From Mycolicibacterium bacteremicum (lineage in GTDB: Bacteria; Actinomycetota; Actinomycetes; Mycobacteriales; Mycobacteriaceae), in the NCBI RefSeq assembly GCF_943913955.1, contig NZ_CALUAE010000003.1:52371-116370 (forward strand): DNA of 64,000 bases, read 5' to 3'. Shown here piece by piece: positions 1-8,238 of the stretch; within the stretch, counting starts at the first letter, position 1; every line of letters starts with the position of its first letter. Made by a program: the position numbers and the translations under genes. The notes under the pieces are model-generated. The model saw only the letters and a list, made by a program, of their open reading frames with translations. It made no database searches and was not told the DNA's origin.

Positions 1-81
1 ACCGACCGGGATCGGGTGTTCGACGCCGACGAGGCAGTGGCCTACGGATTGGCCGATCGGGTGGTCCAGGAGCGGGCCTAA
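1..81 (+). CDS. ClpP-like serine protease subunit, C-terminal end only
   Basis: The window opens inside an open frame whose last 26 residues end in DADEAVAYGLADRVV before TAA at 79-81. ClpP subunits end in the same way, with an acidic-hydrophobic A-x-x-YGL-D-x-V helix after the R-D-R segment. Everything upstream, including the Ser-His-Asp triad, lies outside the window, so activity cannot be judged. The stop codon overlaps the stop of the convergent small XRE regulator (78-404). Actinobacterial clp genes are often controlled by XRE regulators of the ClgR/PopR type, so the pairing is suggestive. A related crotonase-fold protein cannot be excluded from 26 residues. Confidence 0.6.
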   Translation, partial: TDRDRVFDADEAVAYGLADRVVQERA

Positions 82-404
82 GCCGCCATCCGGACGGTCC
101 CATCCGAGGGGCGGCCGGCGGCGCGGGTCAGATCGGCCGAGATACCGCCGAGCAGCCGACCCAACTCGACACCGAGCGCCCCGCACACCGCGGCGATCAT
201 CTCGCTGGACGGCTCCTTGCGGCCGCGTTCGATCTCCGACAGGTACTGCGGGGACACCCCGGCGCGGGCGGCGACATCGACCAGTCGGTCACCCTTGGCG
301 CGGCGGGTGTCACGCAGCCTGCGGCCCAATGCCTCGCGCCACAGCGGCTCGGGTTTGCGGTTCGGCTTCGTGCGGTCCGGCTCGAACGGGATGACCTGGC
401 CCAT
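78..404 (-). CDS. XRE-family (ClgR/PopR-like) transcriptional regulator
   Basis: A 108-residue protein with one helix-turn-helix at about residues 25-80. The recognition helix segment VSPQYLSEIERGRKEPSSE is very close to that of the Clp-gene regulator ClgR. The frame is open further upstream, but the start is set at ATG 404 because AAGGA lies 8 nt before it and the family usually begins with such a short leader. The C-terminal tail of about 25 residues is Ala/Gly rich and has no recognised domain. It runs tail-to-tail into the ClpP-like gene with a 4-bp overlap of stop codons. Control of clp genes is an inference from family and position; it could equally be autoregulatory only. Confidence 0.8.
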   Translation of the reverse strand: MGQVIPFEPDRTKPNRKPEPLWREALGRRLRDTRRAKGDRLVDVAARAGVSPQYLSEIERGRKEPSSEMIAAVCGALGVELGRLLGGISADLTRAAGRPSDGTVRMAA

Positions 405-516
405 GACAGCATCCTTGCCGTCCCGGCACCGCCGTGCGGAGGTGTTCACCACCAGCTGAAGACATGAGGGCGGGTTCGGGAGGACATTCGGTTTCTCAAC
501 CTGAGGGCGTCCACTC

Positions 517-530
517 ATACCTTGCGGTAT
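517..530. promoter_or_regulatory. Small dyad upstream of the XRE regulator
   Basis: The 236 bp between the XRE start (404) and the F420-oxidoreductase stop (641) contain one short perfect inverted repeat, ATACC-TTGC-GGTAT, about 115 bp upstream of the XRE start codon. It could be an operator for the regulator itself. A 5-bp arm can occur by chance, so support is weak. Confidence 0.25.
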
Positions 531-640
531 CTCGCGCGGCCGGTGTTTCACCTCGTGCCCGGCTCTTTCGGATCAGTCACTCCCGAACCCGTCGTGCAGA
601 CGACTGTACGCCTGTGTCCAAGATCACACCAGAGCAGATT

Positions 641-1555
641 TCAGGCAGTGTCCAGCGTGCGCAGCAATGCCCGGGTACGCGCCCTGACCTCGGGTGATCG
701 GTCGAAGACGACACCGACATACTCGTCGACGCCGGCGGCGGACAACTCGTTGATCCGGGCCGTCACGGTGGCCTCGTCACCGATCAGCGCCGCGTCGGCG
801 GGGCCGGCACAGCCCTCCCGATCGAGCATTGCGCGGTAGGACGGCAGCTGCCCGTACATGGCGAACTGTTCGGCGGCCTGCGCCCGGGTTGCGTCGACAT
901 CATCGGTGACGGCGACCGGCAGGGCGGCCACCACCCGGACCGCTCGACCGTCGGCCGCCGCGCGCAGACCGGGACCGACGTGTTCGGACAGCGTCTTGGG
1001 CCCGGTCATCCAGGTGACCGTGCCCGCGGTCCGGCGGCCGGCAATCTTCAACAGCTGCGGGCCGAGCGCGGCGATGTACACCGGCGGGGCGGGAGCGCCG
1101 GGCACCTGCACCGCGCCCCGGGTGGTGTAGATCTCGCCGGCGGCATTCGCCGGCTCACCGGCCAGCAGCGGCAGCAGCCCGTCGAGGTATTCGTTGAGCC
1201 TGCGCACCGGCCGGTCCCACGGGATGCCCCACATGCCCTCGGTGACCGCCGCGTGCGTCATGCCCAGCCCGAGGATGAACCGCCCGCCCGAGATCAGGCT
1301 CAGCGTCAGCGCCCGCTGTGCCAACTGCATGGGGTGCTGATTCTGGATCGGCACGACACCGGTGCCGACCTCGATGGTGTCGACCTCGCGCAGCGCCACC
1401 GCGAGCACGGTCAACAGATCGGGTTCGTAGGGCATCTGCGTCATCCAGATCCGCCGGAACCCCTCGTCGCGCAGCTGGGCGAACTCCGACACGACGCCGT
1501 CGATCAGGGACGTGCCGCTCGATCCGGACAACGACCCGAGGATGCTGATCTCCAT
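641..1555 (-). CDS. LLM-class F420-dependent oxidoreductase
   Basis: A 304-residue luciferase-like monooxygenase-fold protein. The N-terminus begins as a beta strand (EISILGSL) and is followed by the family-typical motifs GTGVVPIQNQHP and SGGRFILGLGMTH; the C-terminus carries GDEATVTARINELSAAGVDEY, usual in mycobacterial F420 oxidoreductases. The substrate is unknown; the family reduces or oxidises diverse compounds using the deazaflavin F420. ATG 1555 is the chosen start; further in-frame upstream sequence lies inside the divergent transporter gene and is not family-like. The start codons of this gene and of the TDT transporter overlap, leaving no intergenic space. Confidence 0.88.
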   Translation of the reverse strand: MEISILGSLSGSSGTSLIDGVVSEFAQLRDEGFRRIWMTQMPYEPDLLTVLAVALREVDTIEVGTGVVPIQNQHPMQLAQRALTLSLISGGRFILGLGMTHAAVTEGMWGIPWDRPVRRLNEYLDGLLPLLAGEPANAAGEIYTTRGAVQVPGAPAPPVYIAALGPQLLKIAGRRTAGTVTWMTGPKTLSEHVGPGLRAAADGRAVRVVAALPVAVTDDVDATRAQAAEQFAMYGQLPSYRAMLDREGCAGPADAALIGDEATVTARINELSAAGVDEYVGVVFDRSPEVRARTRALLRTLDTA

Positions 1556-2693
1556 GACGCCAATCATGCCGGGTCGCGCGGCGACCGAGCCGGGGACGCG
1601 GTTGGGAAACTTCGGCCCGAACTGGTTCTCCTCGGTGATGGGCACCGGCATCCTGGTCGTCGCCGGCGCCACCCTGCCGGTGCACGTGCCCGGTCTGCGG
1701 GTGTTCACCGAGATCGTCTGGGTGGTCGCCGCGGCACTGCTGGTCGCGCTGATCATTGCCGTCAGCGTGCAGTGGTTCCGTCATCCGACGGTGGCCCGCG
1801 GTCATGTGCGCAACCCGCAGATGGCGCATTTCTACGGCGCCGCCCCGATGGCGCTGCTGACCGTCGGCACCGCCACGATGCTGGTCGGCAAGGATCTGCT
1901 GGGCGAGCGGCTGGCCGTCGACATCAACTGGGTGCTGTGGTCGGCGGGCACGATCGGCGGCCTCTACACCGCCGTGTCGATCCCGTACCTGATGTTCACC
2001 CAGCTCAACGTCGGACCCGACGCCGCGTTCGGCGGCTGGCTGATGCCGGTGGTGCCGCCGATGGTGTCCGCCGCCGCGGGCGCGATGCTGATCCCGCACA
2101 TGGCAGCCGGCACCGGCCGGGCGACGATGTTCTACGGGTGTCTGGCTATGTTCGGGCTGTCGCTGATCGCCGCGCTGATCATCATCACGATGATCTGGAG
2201 CCGGCTGGCGCTGTATGGGACATCGGGCACCGCGCGGGTGCCGACGCTGTGGATCGTGCTCGGCCCACTGGGACAGTCGGTGACGGTGGCCGGGCTGCTG
2301 GCCACCCATGCCCAGCTGGCCGTCACGCCGGAGTTGGCCACCGGGGTCGGGATCTTCTCGGTCCTGTTCGGGGTGCCGGTATGGGGTTTCTGTGTGCTGT
2401 GGATCGCACTGGCCACCGCGCTGACGGTCCGCACATTGCGCCGCGGGATGCCGTTCGCGCTGACGTGGTGGAGCCTGACGTTCCCGGTGGGCACCTTCGT
2501 CACCGGCACCACCCAGCTCGCCATCCACACCGGGCTGCCCGCCTTCGAGATCGCGGCGGTGGCGGCCTATGCGGGGCTGCTGTGCACCTGGGCGTTGGTG
2601 GCGGCGCGGACCGCGCGGGGAAGTGTCGCCGGAAGTCTGTTCGCGCCGGCCGGGTCGGCACCGATCACCGCGTCCAAGGACCCGGGCCGGTAG
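1554..2693 (+). CDS. TDT-family (TehA/Mae-like) membrane transporter
   Basis: About 379 residues with roughly ten hydrophobic segments. The opening motif NFGPNWFSSVMGTGILVVAG is the hallmark of the tellurite-resistance/dicarboxylate transporter (TehA/SLAC1/malate permease) family, in which FGPNWF and the following MGTG line the first transmembrane helix. Members move anions such as malate, sulfite or tellurite; which one is carried here cannot be told. The start is either ATG 1554, which overlaps the divergent F420-oxidoreductase start, or ATG 1566. No Shine-Dalgarno sequence is seen. A strong convergent terminator follows. Confidence 0.88.
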   Translation: MTPIMPGRAATEPGTRLGNFGPNWFSSVMGTGILVVAGATLPVHVPGLRVFTEIVWVVAAALLVALIIAVSVQWFRHPTVARGHVRNPQMAHFYGAAPMALLTVGTATMLVGKDLLGERLAVDINWVLWSAGTIGGLYTAVSIPYLMFTQLNVGPDAAFGGWLMPVVPPMVSAAAGAMLIPHMAAGTGRATMFYGCLAMFGLSLIAALIIITMIWSRLALYGTSGTARVPTLWIVLGPLGQSVTVAGLLATHAQLAVTPELATGVGIFSVLFGVPVWGFCVLWIALATALTVRTLRRGMPFALTWWSLTFPVGTFVTGTTQLAIHTGLPAFEIAAVAAYAGLLCTWALVAARTARGSVAGSLFAPAGSAPITASKDPGR

Positions 2694-2728
2694 CGCGGGC
2701 GGCGCGCCAGCCGGCCGGAGAAACAAAG

Positions 2729-2776
2729 AGCTCCGTGTTGCCGTCGGGTCGGGGGGTCAGACGGCAACACGGAGCT
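2729..2776. terminator. Bidirectional hairpin terminator, TDT transporter / fadA2
   Basis: Perfect 17-bp inverted repeat (arms 2729-2745 and 2760-2776, 14-nt loop) between two convergent genes. Neither arm is followed by a long T tract, which is common for mycobacterial terminators. It is the only strong structure in the 192-bp gap. Confidence 0.75.
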
Positions 2777-2885
2777 ATCCCATGTATCGACGGTGCTTGC
2801 GCGGGCGTTACAGCGATCCGAAAACTTTTTCCGAGAACTTTCCGCCCCCGGTGCGCGCCGCACCGAGATCGCCGAAAAGGCGAGG

Positions 2886-4184
2886 TCAGGCCTCCAGGAT
2901 GGCCGTGACGCCCTGACCGCCTGCGGCGCACACCGAGATGAGACCGCGCACCGGCTGACCGGTCTCCTTCTTTTTCTCGGCCAGTTGCTTGGCCAGCTGC
3001 GCGACGATGCGCCCACCGGTCGCGGCGAACGGGTGCCCAGCCGCCAACGAGGAGCCGTTGACGTTGAGCTTGGACCGGTCGATGCTGCCCAACGCCTTGT
3101 CCAGACCCAGCCGGTTCTTGCAGTAGTCGTCGGACTCCCAGGCCTTCAGCGTGGCGAGCACCACCGAGGCGAACGCCTCGTGGATCTCGTAGAAGTCGAA
3201 GTCCTGCAGGGTCAGGCCGTTGCGCGCGAGCAGCCGCGGCACCGCGTAGGTCGGGGCCATCAGCAGACCGTCCGTGCCGTTGACATAGTCCACCGCGGCG
3301 GTCTCACCGTCGACGAAGTAGGCCAGCACCGGGATGTCGCGTGCGGCGGCCCACTCCTCGGAGGCCAGCAGCGCGACCGACGCGCCGTCGGTCAGCGGGG
3401 TCGAGTTGCCGGCGGTCATGGTGGCGTCGCCGTTGCGGACGCCGAACACCGGCTTGAGCTTGGCCAGCTTCTCGGCCGAGGAATCCGGGCGCAGGTTGTT
3501 GTCCCGGTAGACGCCGAGGAACGGGGTGACCAGGTCGTCGAAGAAGCCGCGGTCGTAGGCGGCGGCCATGTTGCGGTGGCTGGCGGCGGCCAGCTCGTCC
3601 TGGTCGACCCGCTTGATGCCCATCTGCTTGGCGGTGATGGCGGCGTGCTCGCCCATCGAGAGCCCGGTCCGGGGCTCACCGTTGGTGGGGATCTCCACAC
3701 CGAGGGCCGCGGGCAGCTTGCCGACGAGCTTGAGCCGGTCGGCGGTGGACTTGGCCCGGCGCAGGCTCAGCAGCACCCCGCGCAGGTCGTCGCCGAAGGC
3801 GATGGGTGCATCGGAGGTGGTGTCGACGCCGCCGGCCGCGGCCACCTCGTACCGACCGAGGGCGATGCCGTCAGCCGCGGCGATGGCCGCCTGCAGGCCG
3901 GTGCCGCAGGCCTGCTGCAGGTCGAAGGCCGGGGTGTAGGGCGACAGCGCGCTGCCCAGCACGCTCTCGCGCATCAGGTTGAAGTCGCGGCTGTGCTTGA
4001 GCACCGCGCCACCGATGACGGCGTCGAGCTTCTCCCCCTTGAGGTTGAAGCGGTCGGCGAGGCCGTCGAGCACGGCGGTGAACATGTCCTGATTCGACGC
4101 GTTGGCGTACGCGCCGTCGGACCGGACGAAGGGGATACGGTTTCCGCCGAGCACGGCGACGCGGCGAGAATTCGTGTTAGCCAT
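2886..4184 (-). CDS. fadA2: Acetyl-CoA acetyltransferase / 3-ketoacyl-CoA thiolase FadA2
   Basis: A 432-residue thiolase. The acyl-accepting cysteine is C93 in QQACGTGLQ, H384 lies in AAGHPFAATGG, and the C-terminal catalytic cysteine C419 lies in SVCAAGGQG, so the full thiolase set is present. It cleaves 3-ketoacyl-CoA to acyl-CoA plus acetyl-CoA. The gene is divergent from fabG4-htdX exactly as Rv0243 is from Rv0242c-Rv0241c in M. tuberculosis, which supports the name. A TAATAT hexamer ends 7 nt before ATG 4184 and no Shine-Dalgarno is present, so the transcript is probably leaderless. A dyad between the two divergent promoters could co-regulate them. Confidence 0.93.
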   Translation of the reverse strand: MANTNSRRVAVLGGNRIPFVRSDGAYANASNQDMFTAVLDGLADRFNLKGEKLDAVIGGAVLKHSRDFNLMRESVLGSALSPYTPAFDLQQACGTGLQAAIAAADGIALGRYEVAAAGGVDTTSDAPIAFGDDLRGVLLSLRRAKSTADRLKLVGKLPAALGVEIPTNGEPRTGLSMGEHAAITAKQMGIKRVDQDELAAASHRNMAAAYDRGFFDDLVTPFLGVYRDNNLRPDSSAEKLAKLKPVFGVRNGDATMTAGNSTPLTDGASVALLASEEWAAARDIPVLAYFVDGETAAVDYVNGTDGLLMAPTYAVPRLLARNGLTLQDFDFYEIHEAFASVVLATLKAWESDDYCKNRLGLDKALGSIDRSKLNVNGSSLAAGHPFAATGGRIVAQLAKQLAEKKKETGQPVRGLISVCAAGGQGVTAILEA

Positions 4185-4190
4185 ATCCCA

Positions 4191-4196
4191 ATATTA
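4191..4196 (-). promoter_or_regulatory. Predicted -10 element of fadA2 (leaderless)
   Basis: On the minus strand the hexamer reads TAATAT, a full consensus SigA -10. It ends 6 nt before ATG, placing transcription start at or next to the A of the start codon. Confidence 0.65.
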
Positions 4197-4205
4197 CCCG
4201 CCGTT

Positions 4206-4221
4206 CTTACTCTGGAGTAAG
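4206..4221. promoter_or_regulatory. Dyad operator candidate between fadA2 and fabG4
   Basis: CTTACTC-TG-GAGTAAG is a perfect inverted repeat with 7-bp arms in the 46-bp divergent space. It overlaps the predicted fabG4 -10 and sits about 10 bp upstream of the fadA2 -10, so one bound repressor could silence both. Shape and size suit a TetR-type protein. The TetR gene at 7614 is a candidate binder by proximity only. Confidence 0.6.
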
Positions 4222-4223
4222 TT
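4218..4223 (+). promoter_or_regulatory. Predicted -10 element of fabG4 (leaderless)
   Basis: TAAGTT lies 7 nt before ATG 4231 and no Shine-Dalgarno sequence separates them. The hexamer shares bases with the right arm of the dyad. Confidence 0.5.
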
Positions 4224-4230
4224 AGTACCC

Positions 4231-5583
4231 ATGGCTTCCGACCTGTTCTCCCAAGTGGTCAATTCCGGGCCCGGATCGTTCCTGGCCAAACAACTCGGCG
4301 TCCCGCAGCCCGAAGAGCTGCGCCGCTACCGCGCCGGGCAGCCGCCGCTGGACGGTTCGCTGCTCATCGGCGGTGACGGACGTGTCGTCGAACCCCTGCG
4401 CGCCGCCCTGGCCGACGATTACGACGTCGTCTCGGCCAACCTCGGCGGTCGCTGGGCCGACTCGTTCGGCGGGCTGGTGTTCGACGCCACCGGCATCACC
4501 GAACCATCCGGCCTCAAGGCGCTCTACGAATTCTTCACCCCGGTGCTGCGCAATCTGGGCGCCTCGGGCCGGGTGGTGGTCATCGGCACCGCACCGACCG
4601 AGACCGGCAGTGCCCATGAGCAGATCGTGCAGCGCGCGCTGGAGGGCTTCACCCGCTCGCTGGGCAAGGAACTGCGCCGCGGCGCGACCGTGTCGCTGGT
4701 GTATCTGGCCGCCGACGCCGCCCCGGACGCCAGCGGTCTGGAATCCACCCTGCGCTTCATCCTGTCCGGCAAGTCCGCCTACGTGGACGGCCAGGTCTTC
4801 CGGGTGGGCGCCGCCGAGTCGACCGCTCCTGCCGACTGGGACAAGCCGCTGGCCGGCAAGGTCGCCGTGGTGACCGGTGCCGCCCGTGGTATCGGCGCGA
4901 CCATCGCCGAGGTGTTCGCGCGCGACGGGGCCGCCGTGGTGGCCGTCGACGTGCCTGCCGCCGAGGATGCGCTGAAACAGACCGCCGAGAAGGTCGGCGG
5001 CACGGCACTGGCGCTGGACGTGACCTCCGAAGGCGCAGTCGATGCCATCGTGGCCCATCTCAAGGAGCACCACGGCGGCAAGGTCGACGTGCTGGTGAAC
5101 AACGCCGGCATCACCCGCGACAAGCTGTTGGCCAACATGGACGAGTCGCGCTGGGACTCGGTGATCGCGGTCAATCTCGTTGCGCCGCTGACCCTCACCG
5201 AAGGCCTCGTATCGGCCGGCGCGCTGGGCGAGGGCGGCCGGGTGATCGGGCTGTCCTCGATGGCCGGTATCGCAGGCAACCGCGGCCAGACCAACTACGC
5301 CGCCACCAAGGCGGGCATGATCGGCATCGTCGACGCCCTGTCGCCCAGCCTGGCCGACAAGGGCATCACCATCAACGCGGTGGCGCCCGGTTTCATCGAG
5401 ACCAAGATGACCGAGGCCATTCCGCTGGCCACCCGCGAGGTCGGTCGCCGGCTCAACTCGCTGTTCCAGGGCGGGCAGCCCGTCGACGTCGCCGAGGCCA
5501 TCGCCTACTTCGCCAGCCCGGCGTCGAATGCGGTGACCGGCAACACGATCCGGGTCTGCGGCCAGGCCCTGCTGGGGGCGTGA
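4231..5583 (+). CDS. fabG4: 3-oxoacyl-(acyl-carrier-protein/CoA) reductase FabG4
   Basis: A 450-residue, double-length SDR, the size typical of the high-molecular-weight FabG4 group. Residues 1-200 form a degenerate flavodoxin-like domain. Residues 208-450 form the catalytic SDR domain with TGAARGIG (215-222), NNAG (290-293), Ser at about 343 and YAATK (Y356, K360). It reduces 3-ketoacyl thioesters with NADH. Gene order fadA2 / fabG4-htdX matches the M. tuberculosis Rv0243 / Rv0242c-Rv0241c arrangement, and HtdX next door would dehydrate its product. ATG 4231 is preferred because the following MASDLFSQVV is the expected family N-terminus and a -10 lies just upstream. Confidence 0.94.
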   Translation: MASDLFSQVVNSGPGSFLAKQLGVPQPEELRRYRAGQPPLDGSLLIGGDGRVVEPLRAALADDYDVVSANLGGRWADSFGGLVFDATGITEPSGLKALYEFFTPVLRNLGASGRVVVIGTAPTETGSAHEQIVQRALEGFTRSLGKELRRGATVSLVYLAADAAPDASGLESTLRFILSGKSAYVDGQVFRVGAAESTAPADWDKPLAGKVAVVTGAARGIGATIAEVFARDGAAVVAVDVPAAEDALKQTAEKVGGTALALDVTSEGAVDAIVAHLKEHHGGKVDVLVNNAGITRDKLLANMDESRWDSVIAVNLVAPLTLTEGLVSAGALGEGGRVIGLSSMAGIAGNRGQTNYAATKAGMIGIVDALSPSLADKGITINAVAPGFIETKMTEAIPLATREVGRRLNSLFQGGQPVDVAEAIAYFASPASNAVTGNTIRVCGQALLGA

Positions 5584-5617
5584 TGAGCGTTCGCGCGAAG
5601 AACCGGAGGTACTGAGC

Positions 5618-6460
5618 ATGTCTCAGCCCAGTGGTCTGCTGAACATGGCCCGTGCGGTCGCCGGGGCGCTGCCGTTCGTCCCGCGCGCCGGCGGCCTGCC
5701 CGATCGCACCGTGCACGTGCCCGAATTGCGCATCGATCCGGCCAACGTCGCCGCCTACGCCGGGGTGACCGGTCTGCGCTTCGGTGACACGCTGCCGCTG
5801 ACGTACCCGTTCGCGCTCACCTTCCCGAGCGTGATGTCGCTGGCGACCGGTTTCGACTTCCCGTTCGCGGCAATGGGTTCGGTACACACCGAGAACCACA
5901 TCACCCAGCACCGCCCGATCTCGGTCAGCGACACACTCGACGTCCGGGTGCACGCGGAGAACCTGCGTGAGCACCGCAAGGGCCTGCTGGTCGACATCAT
6001 CACCGAGATCAAGGTGGGCTACGACCTGGCCTGGCGGCAGACCACGACGTTCCTGCACCAGCAGCGCACCAGCCTGTCCGACGAGCCGCGGCCGGAGCCG
6101 CCCAAGGCGCCGAAGCTGCCGCCGCCCAACGCGGTGCTGAGCATCTCGGCCGGGCAGATCCGGTCCTACGCCTCGATCGGTGGTGACCACAACCCGATCC
6201 ACACCAGCACGGTGGGCGCCAAGCTGTTCGGCTTCCCGACCGCCATCGCACACGGGATGTTCAGTGCGGCAGCGGTGCTGGCCAACATCGAGGGCCAGCT
6301 GCCCGATGCCGTCGAGTACTCGGTGCGCTTCGGCAAGCCGGTACTGCTGCCGGCCCGCGCCGGGTTGTACGTCGAGCGCGACGACGCCGGCTGGGAACTG
6401 ACGCTGCGGCACCTGTCGAAAGGTTATCCGCACCTGTCGGCGACGGTGTCCGCGCTCTAA
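5618..6460 (+). CDS. htdX: MaoC-like 3-hydroxyacyl thioester dehydratase HtdX
   Basis: A 280-residue double-hotdog protein, the same length as M. tuberculosis HtdX. The hydratase-2 motif is ASIGGDHNPIHTS with catalytic D190 and H195, followed by the FPTAIAHGMF segment. It interconverts (R)-3-hydroxyacyl and trans-2-enoyl thioesters. GGAGG at 5605-5609 lies 8 nt before ATG. The gap to fabG4 is 34 bp, so the two are likely co-transcribed and act on consecutive steps. Residues 150-172 are a Pro/Lys-rich linker between the two hotdog halves. Confidence 0.93.
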   Translation: MSQPSGLLNMARAVAGALPFVPRAGGLPDRTVHVPELRIDPANVAAYAGVTGLRFGDTLPLTYPFALTFPSVMSLATGFDFPFAAMGSVHTENHITQHRPISVSDTLDVRVHAENLREHRKGLLVDIITEIKVGYDLAWRQTTTFLHQQRTSLSDEPRPEPPKAPKLPPPNAVLSISAGQIRSYASIGGDHNPIHTSTVGAKLFGFPTAIAHGMFSAAAVLANIEGQLPDAVEYSVRFGKPVLLPARAGLYVERDDAGWELTLRHLSKGYPHLSATVSAL

Positions 6461-6463
6461 ACT
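6458..6463 (+). promoter_or_regulatory. Possible -10 for the downstream methyltransferase
   Basis: TAAACT is made from the htdX stop codon plus three bases, and ends 6 nt before GTG 6470. It would give a leaderless message independent of the fabG4-htdX operon. The 9-bp spacing also allows read-through. Confidence 0.4.
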
Positions 6464-6469
6464 GCAGGG

Positions 6470-7555
6470 GTGTCCGGCACCCGCGTACCTCCCGTCGGCC
6501 TCATCCGCGCCGTCGACCGGGTCCGCGACGGCCTCGGCCGGTTGCGCCGCCGCAGTGCACCTCCGCCGGCGGTGCTGCTGGAGTTGATCATGGGCGCCTG
6601 GGTGTCGCAGGGCATCACGGTGGCGGCCGAGTTGAAGATCGCCGACGCCCTCGCGGCCGGCCCGCTGAGCGCCGAGGACCTGGCGCGGCGGGTGGGCGCC
6701 GATCCGGACGCCCTGGCCCGGCTGATGAGGGCACTTATCAGCGTCGGGGTGTTCACGGTGCGCCGCGGGCGGTTTGCGCTCAATCCGCTGGCCGACGCGC
6801 TGCGCACCGACGCGGCGGTGTCGGTCGCCGGGATGGCCCGCTTCGTCGGGTCACCCGAACACCGTGAGCACTGGAGCCATTTCGCCGACGCGGTCCGCAC
6901 GGGGCGGCCGGTGATCCCCGAACTGCGGGGCATGCCGCCGTTCGAATACATGGGCAGCAACCCGGAGTTGGGCGCGATCTTCAACGACGCGATGACCAGC
7001 ATGTCCGAGCTCGCGCTCGGCCCGGTCGTGGCCGCCTACGATTTCACCCCGTTCAGGACCGTCATCGACGTCGGCGGCGGCCACGGTCGGCTACTGGCCG
7101 CGATACTGGCCGCCAGCCCTGCCTCGCGCGGAGTGCTCTACGACCTGCCCGACGTGGTGGCCGGCGCGCCGGAGTTGTTGCGGCGCTTCGGCGTCGACGA
7201 GCGGGTCCAGGTCACCCCGGGATCCTTCTTCGACACCGTCCCCGCCGGCGGCGACGCCTACGTGCTGAAGAACATCATCCACGACTGGTCCGACGACGAG
7301 TCATTGGACATCCTGCGCCGCGTCCGCGACGCCGCCCGTCCGGGTGCCACCCTGCTGCTCGTGGAGGCGGTGATCCCGGACCACCGGCGCGAATGTGTGG
7401 GCAAGTGGATCGACATGGAGATGCTGGTGTCCGCCGGTGGCCGGGAGCGCACCGAACGGGATTTCCGCTCGCTGTACCAACGGTCGGGATTCCGGTTGAC
7501 CAGGGTGGTGCCGACCGCCGCTCCGTTGAGCCTCATCGAGGGCACCGCGGTCTGA
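6470..7555 (+). CDS. SAM-dependent O-methyltransferase (COMT/acetylserotonin type)
   Basis: A 361-residue protein. Residues 35-120 form the winged-helix dimerisation domain of plant-COMT-like O-methyltransferases. The Rossmann SAM site is VIDVGGGHG (198-206), and the catalytic base is probably H271 in IIHDWSDDE, a motif typical of the family. It should methylate a hydroxyl on an aromatic or polyketide-like substrate; the identity is unknown. GTG 6470 is only 9 bp after htdX, so it may be in that operon or use its own leaderless promoter. No such gene is known to me between htdX and the TetR gene in M. tuberculosis, so this is a lineage-specific insertion or a loss elsewhere. Confidence 0.88.
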   Translation: MSGTRVPPVGLIRAVDRVRDGLGRLRRRSAPPPAVLLELIMGAWVSQGITVAAELKIADALAAGPLSAEDLARRVGADPDALARLMRALISVGVFTVRRGRFALNPLADALRTDAAVSVAGMARFVGSPEHREHWSHFADAVRTGRPVIPELRGMPPFEYMGSNPELGAIFNDAMTSMSELALGPVVAAYDFTPFRTVIDVGGGHGRLLAAILAASPASRGVLYDLPDVVAGAPELLRRFGVDERVQVTPGSFFDTVPAGGDAYVLKNIIHDWSDDESLDILRRVRDAARPGATLLLVEAVIPDHRRECVGKWIDMEMLVSAGGRERTERDFRSLYQRSGFRLTRVVPTAAPLSLIEGTAV

Positions 7556-7613
7556 GTCGTTCCGGGCCCCGGGTCCGAAGATGATGGCGGGACCATCGTG
7601 TCCGGGTTCGGCG

Positions 7614-8213
7614 TCAGCCGGCGGCGGGCCTGCCCTTCAGGCCGCGCCAGAACAGGTTGATCATCAGCTCGGTCGCCTCGGACACATCGGCGTCCCCGGA
7701 GCTGACCCGGTCGGCGATGGCCTCACCGGCGCCCACCAGGGCCACCGCCATCATGTTGAAGTCGGCGCCGGGCTCGGGGTTTCGGGTCCCCGACTGCAGC
7801 AGCCGGCCGACCAGATCGATGATGCGCTCGCGACCCTCACGCACGGTGTGCGCGAAGGCCTGCGAACTGGTGGCCTGGCTGTACAACACGATCCAGGACG
7901 CCCGGTTGGCGTCGATGTACCCGAGGAATGCGCCAACGGCGTTGCTCAGCATGTCCTTTGGGCTCAGTGTGAAGTCGATCTTGCCGCGCACCTCGTCGAC
8001 GAACCGGTTCAGCTCGCGGTCCAGGCAGGCGCCGAACAGATCCTCCTTGGAGCCGTAGTACAGATACAGCATCGGTTTGGAGATCTGCGCCTCGGCGGCG
8101 ATCGCGTCCATCGACGTCTCGTGATAGCCGTTGATGGAGAACATCTGCACGGCGGCGTCGAGCATCTGCTGCTCGCGCACCGCGCGCGGCAACCGCTTCG
8201 TTCCTCCGGCCAT
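7614..8213 (-). CDS. TetR-family transcriptional regulator (Rv0238-like)
   Basis: A 199-residue TetR protein. The N-terminal DNA-binding domain (residues 10-58) contains ISKPMLYLYYGSKEDLF, the usual TetR recognition-helix region. The remaining helices form the ligand pocket and are not informative about the inducer. It lies 25 bp downstream of lpqI on the same strand, as Rv0238 follows Rv0237 in M. tuberculosis. The dyad between fadA2 and fabG4, 3.4 kb away, is an untested candidate target. Confidence 0.9.
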   Translation of the reverse strand: MAGGTKRLPRAVREQQMLDAAVQMFSINGYHETSMDAIAAEAQISKPMLYLYYGSKEDLFGACLDRELNRFVDEVRGKIDFTLSPKDMLSNAVGAFLGYIDANRASWIVLYSQATSSQAFAHTVREGRERIIDLVGRLLQSGTRNPEPGADFNMMAVALVGAGEAIADRVSSGDADVSEATELMINLFWRGLKGRPAAG

Positions 8214-8238
8214 CGGAACAGATTACGGCCGGTCGGGC

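Noticed and set aside
980..2908. Very long open frame in a different frame across the F420-oxidoreductase and transporter genes
   Set aside because: It is Arg/Ala/Gly/His-rich with no motif, and overlaps two recognisable genes on both strands; a GC-rich shadow.
7556..7613. Possible terminator between the methyltransferase and TetR genes
   Set aside because: Only short CCGGG/CCCGG pairings are seen; no stem comparable with the other convergent gaps.
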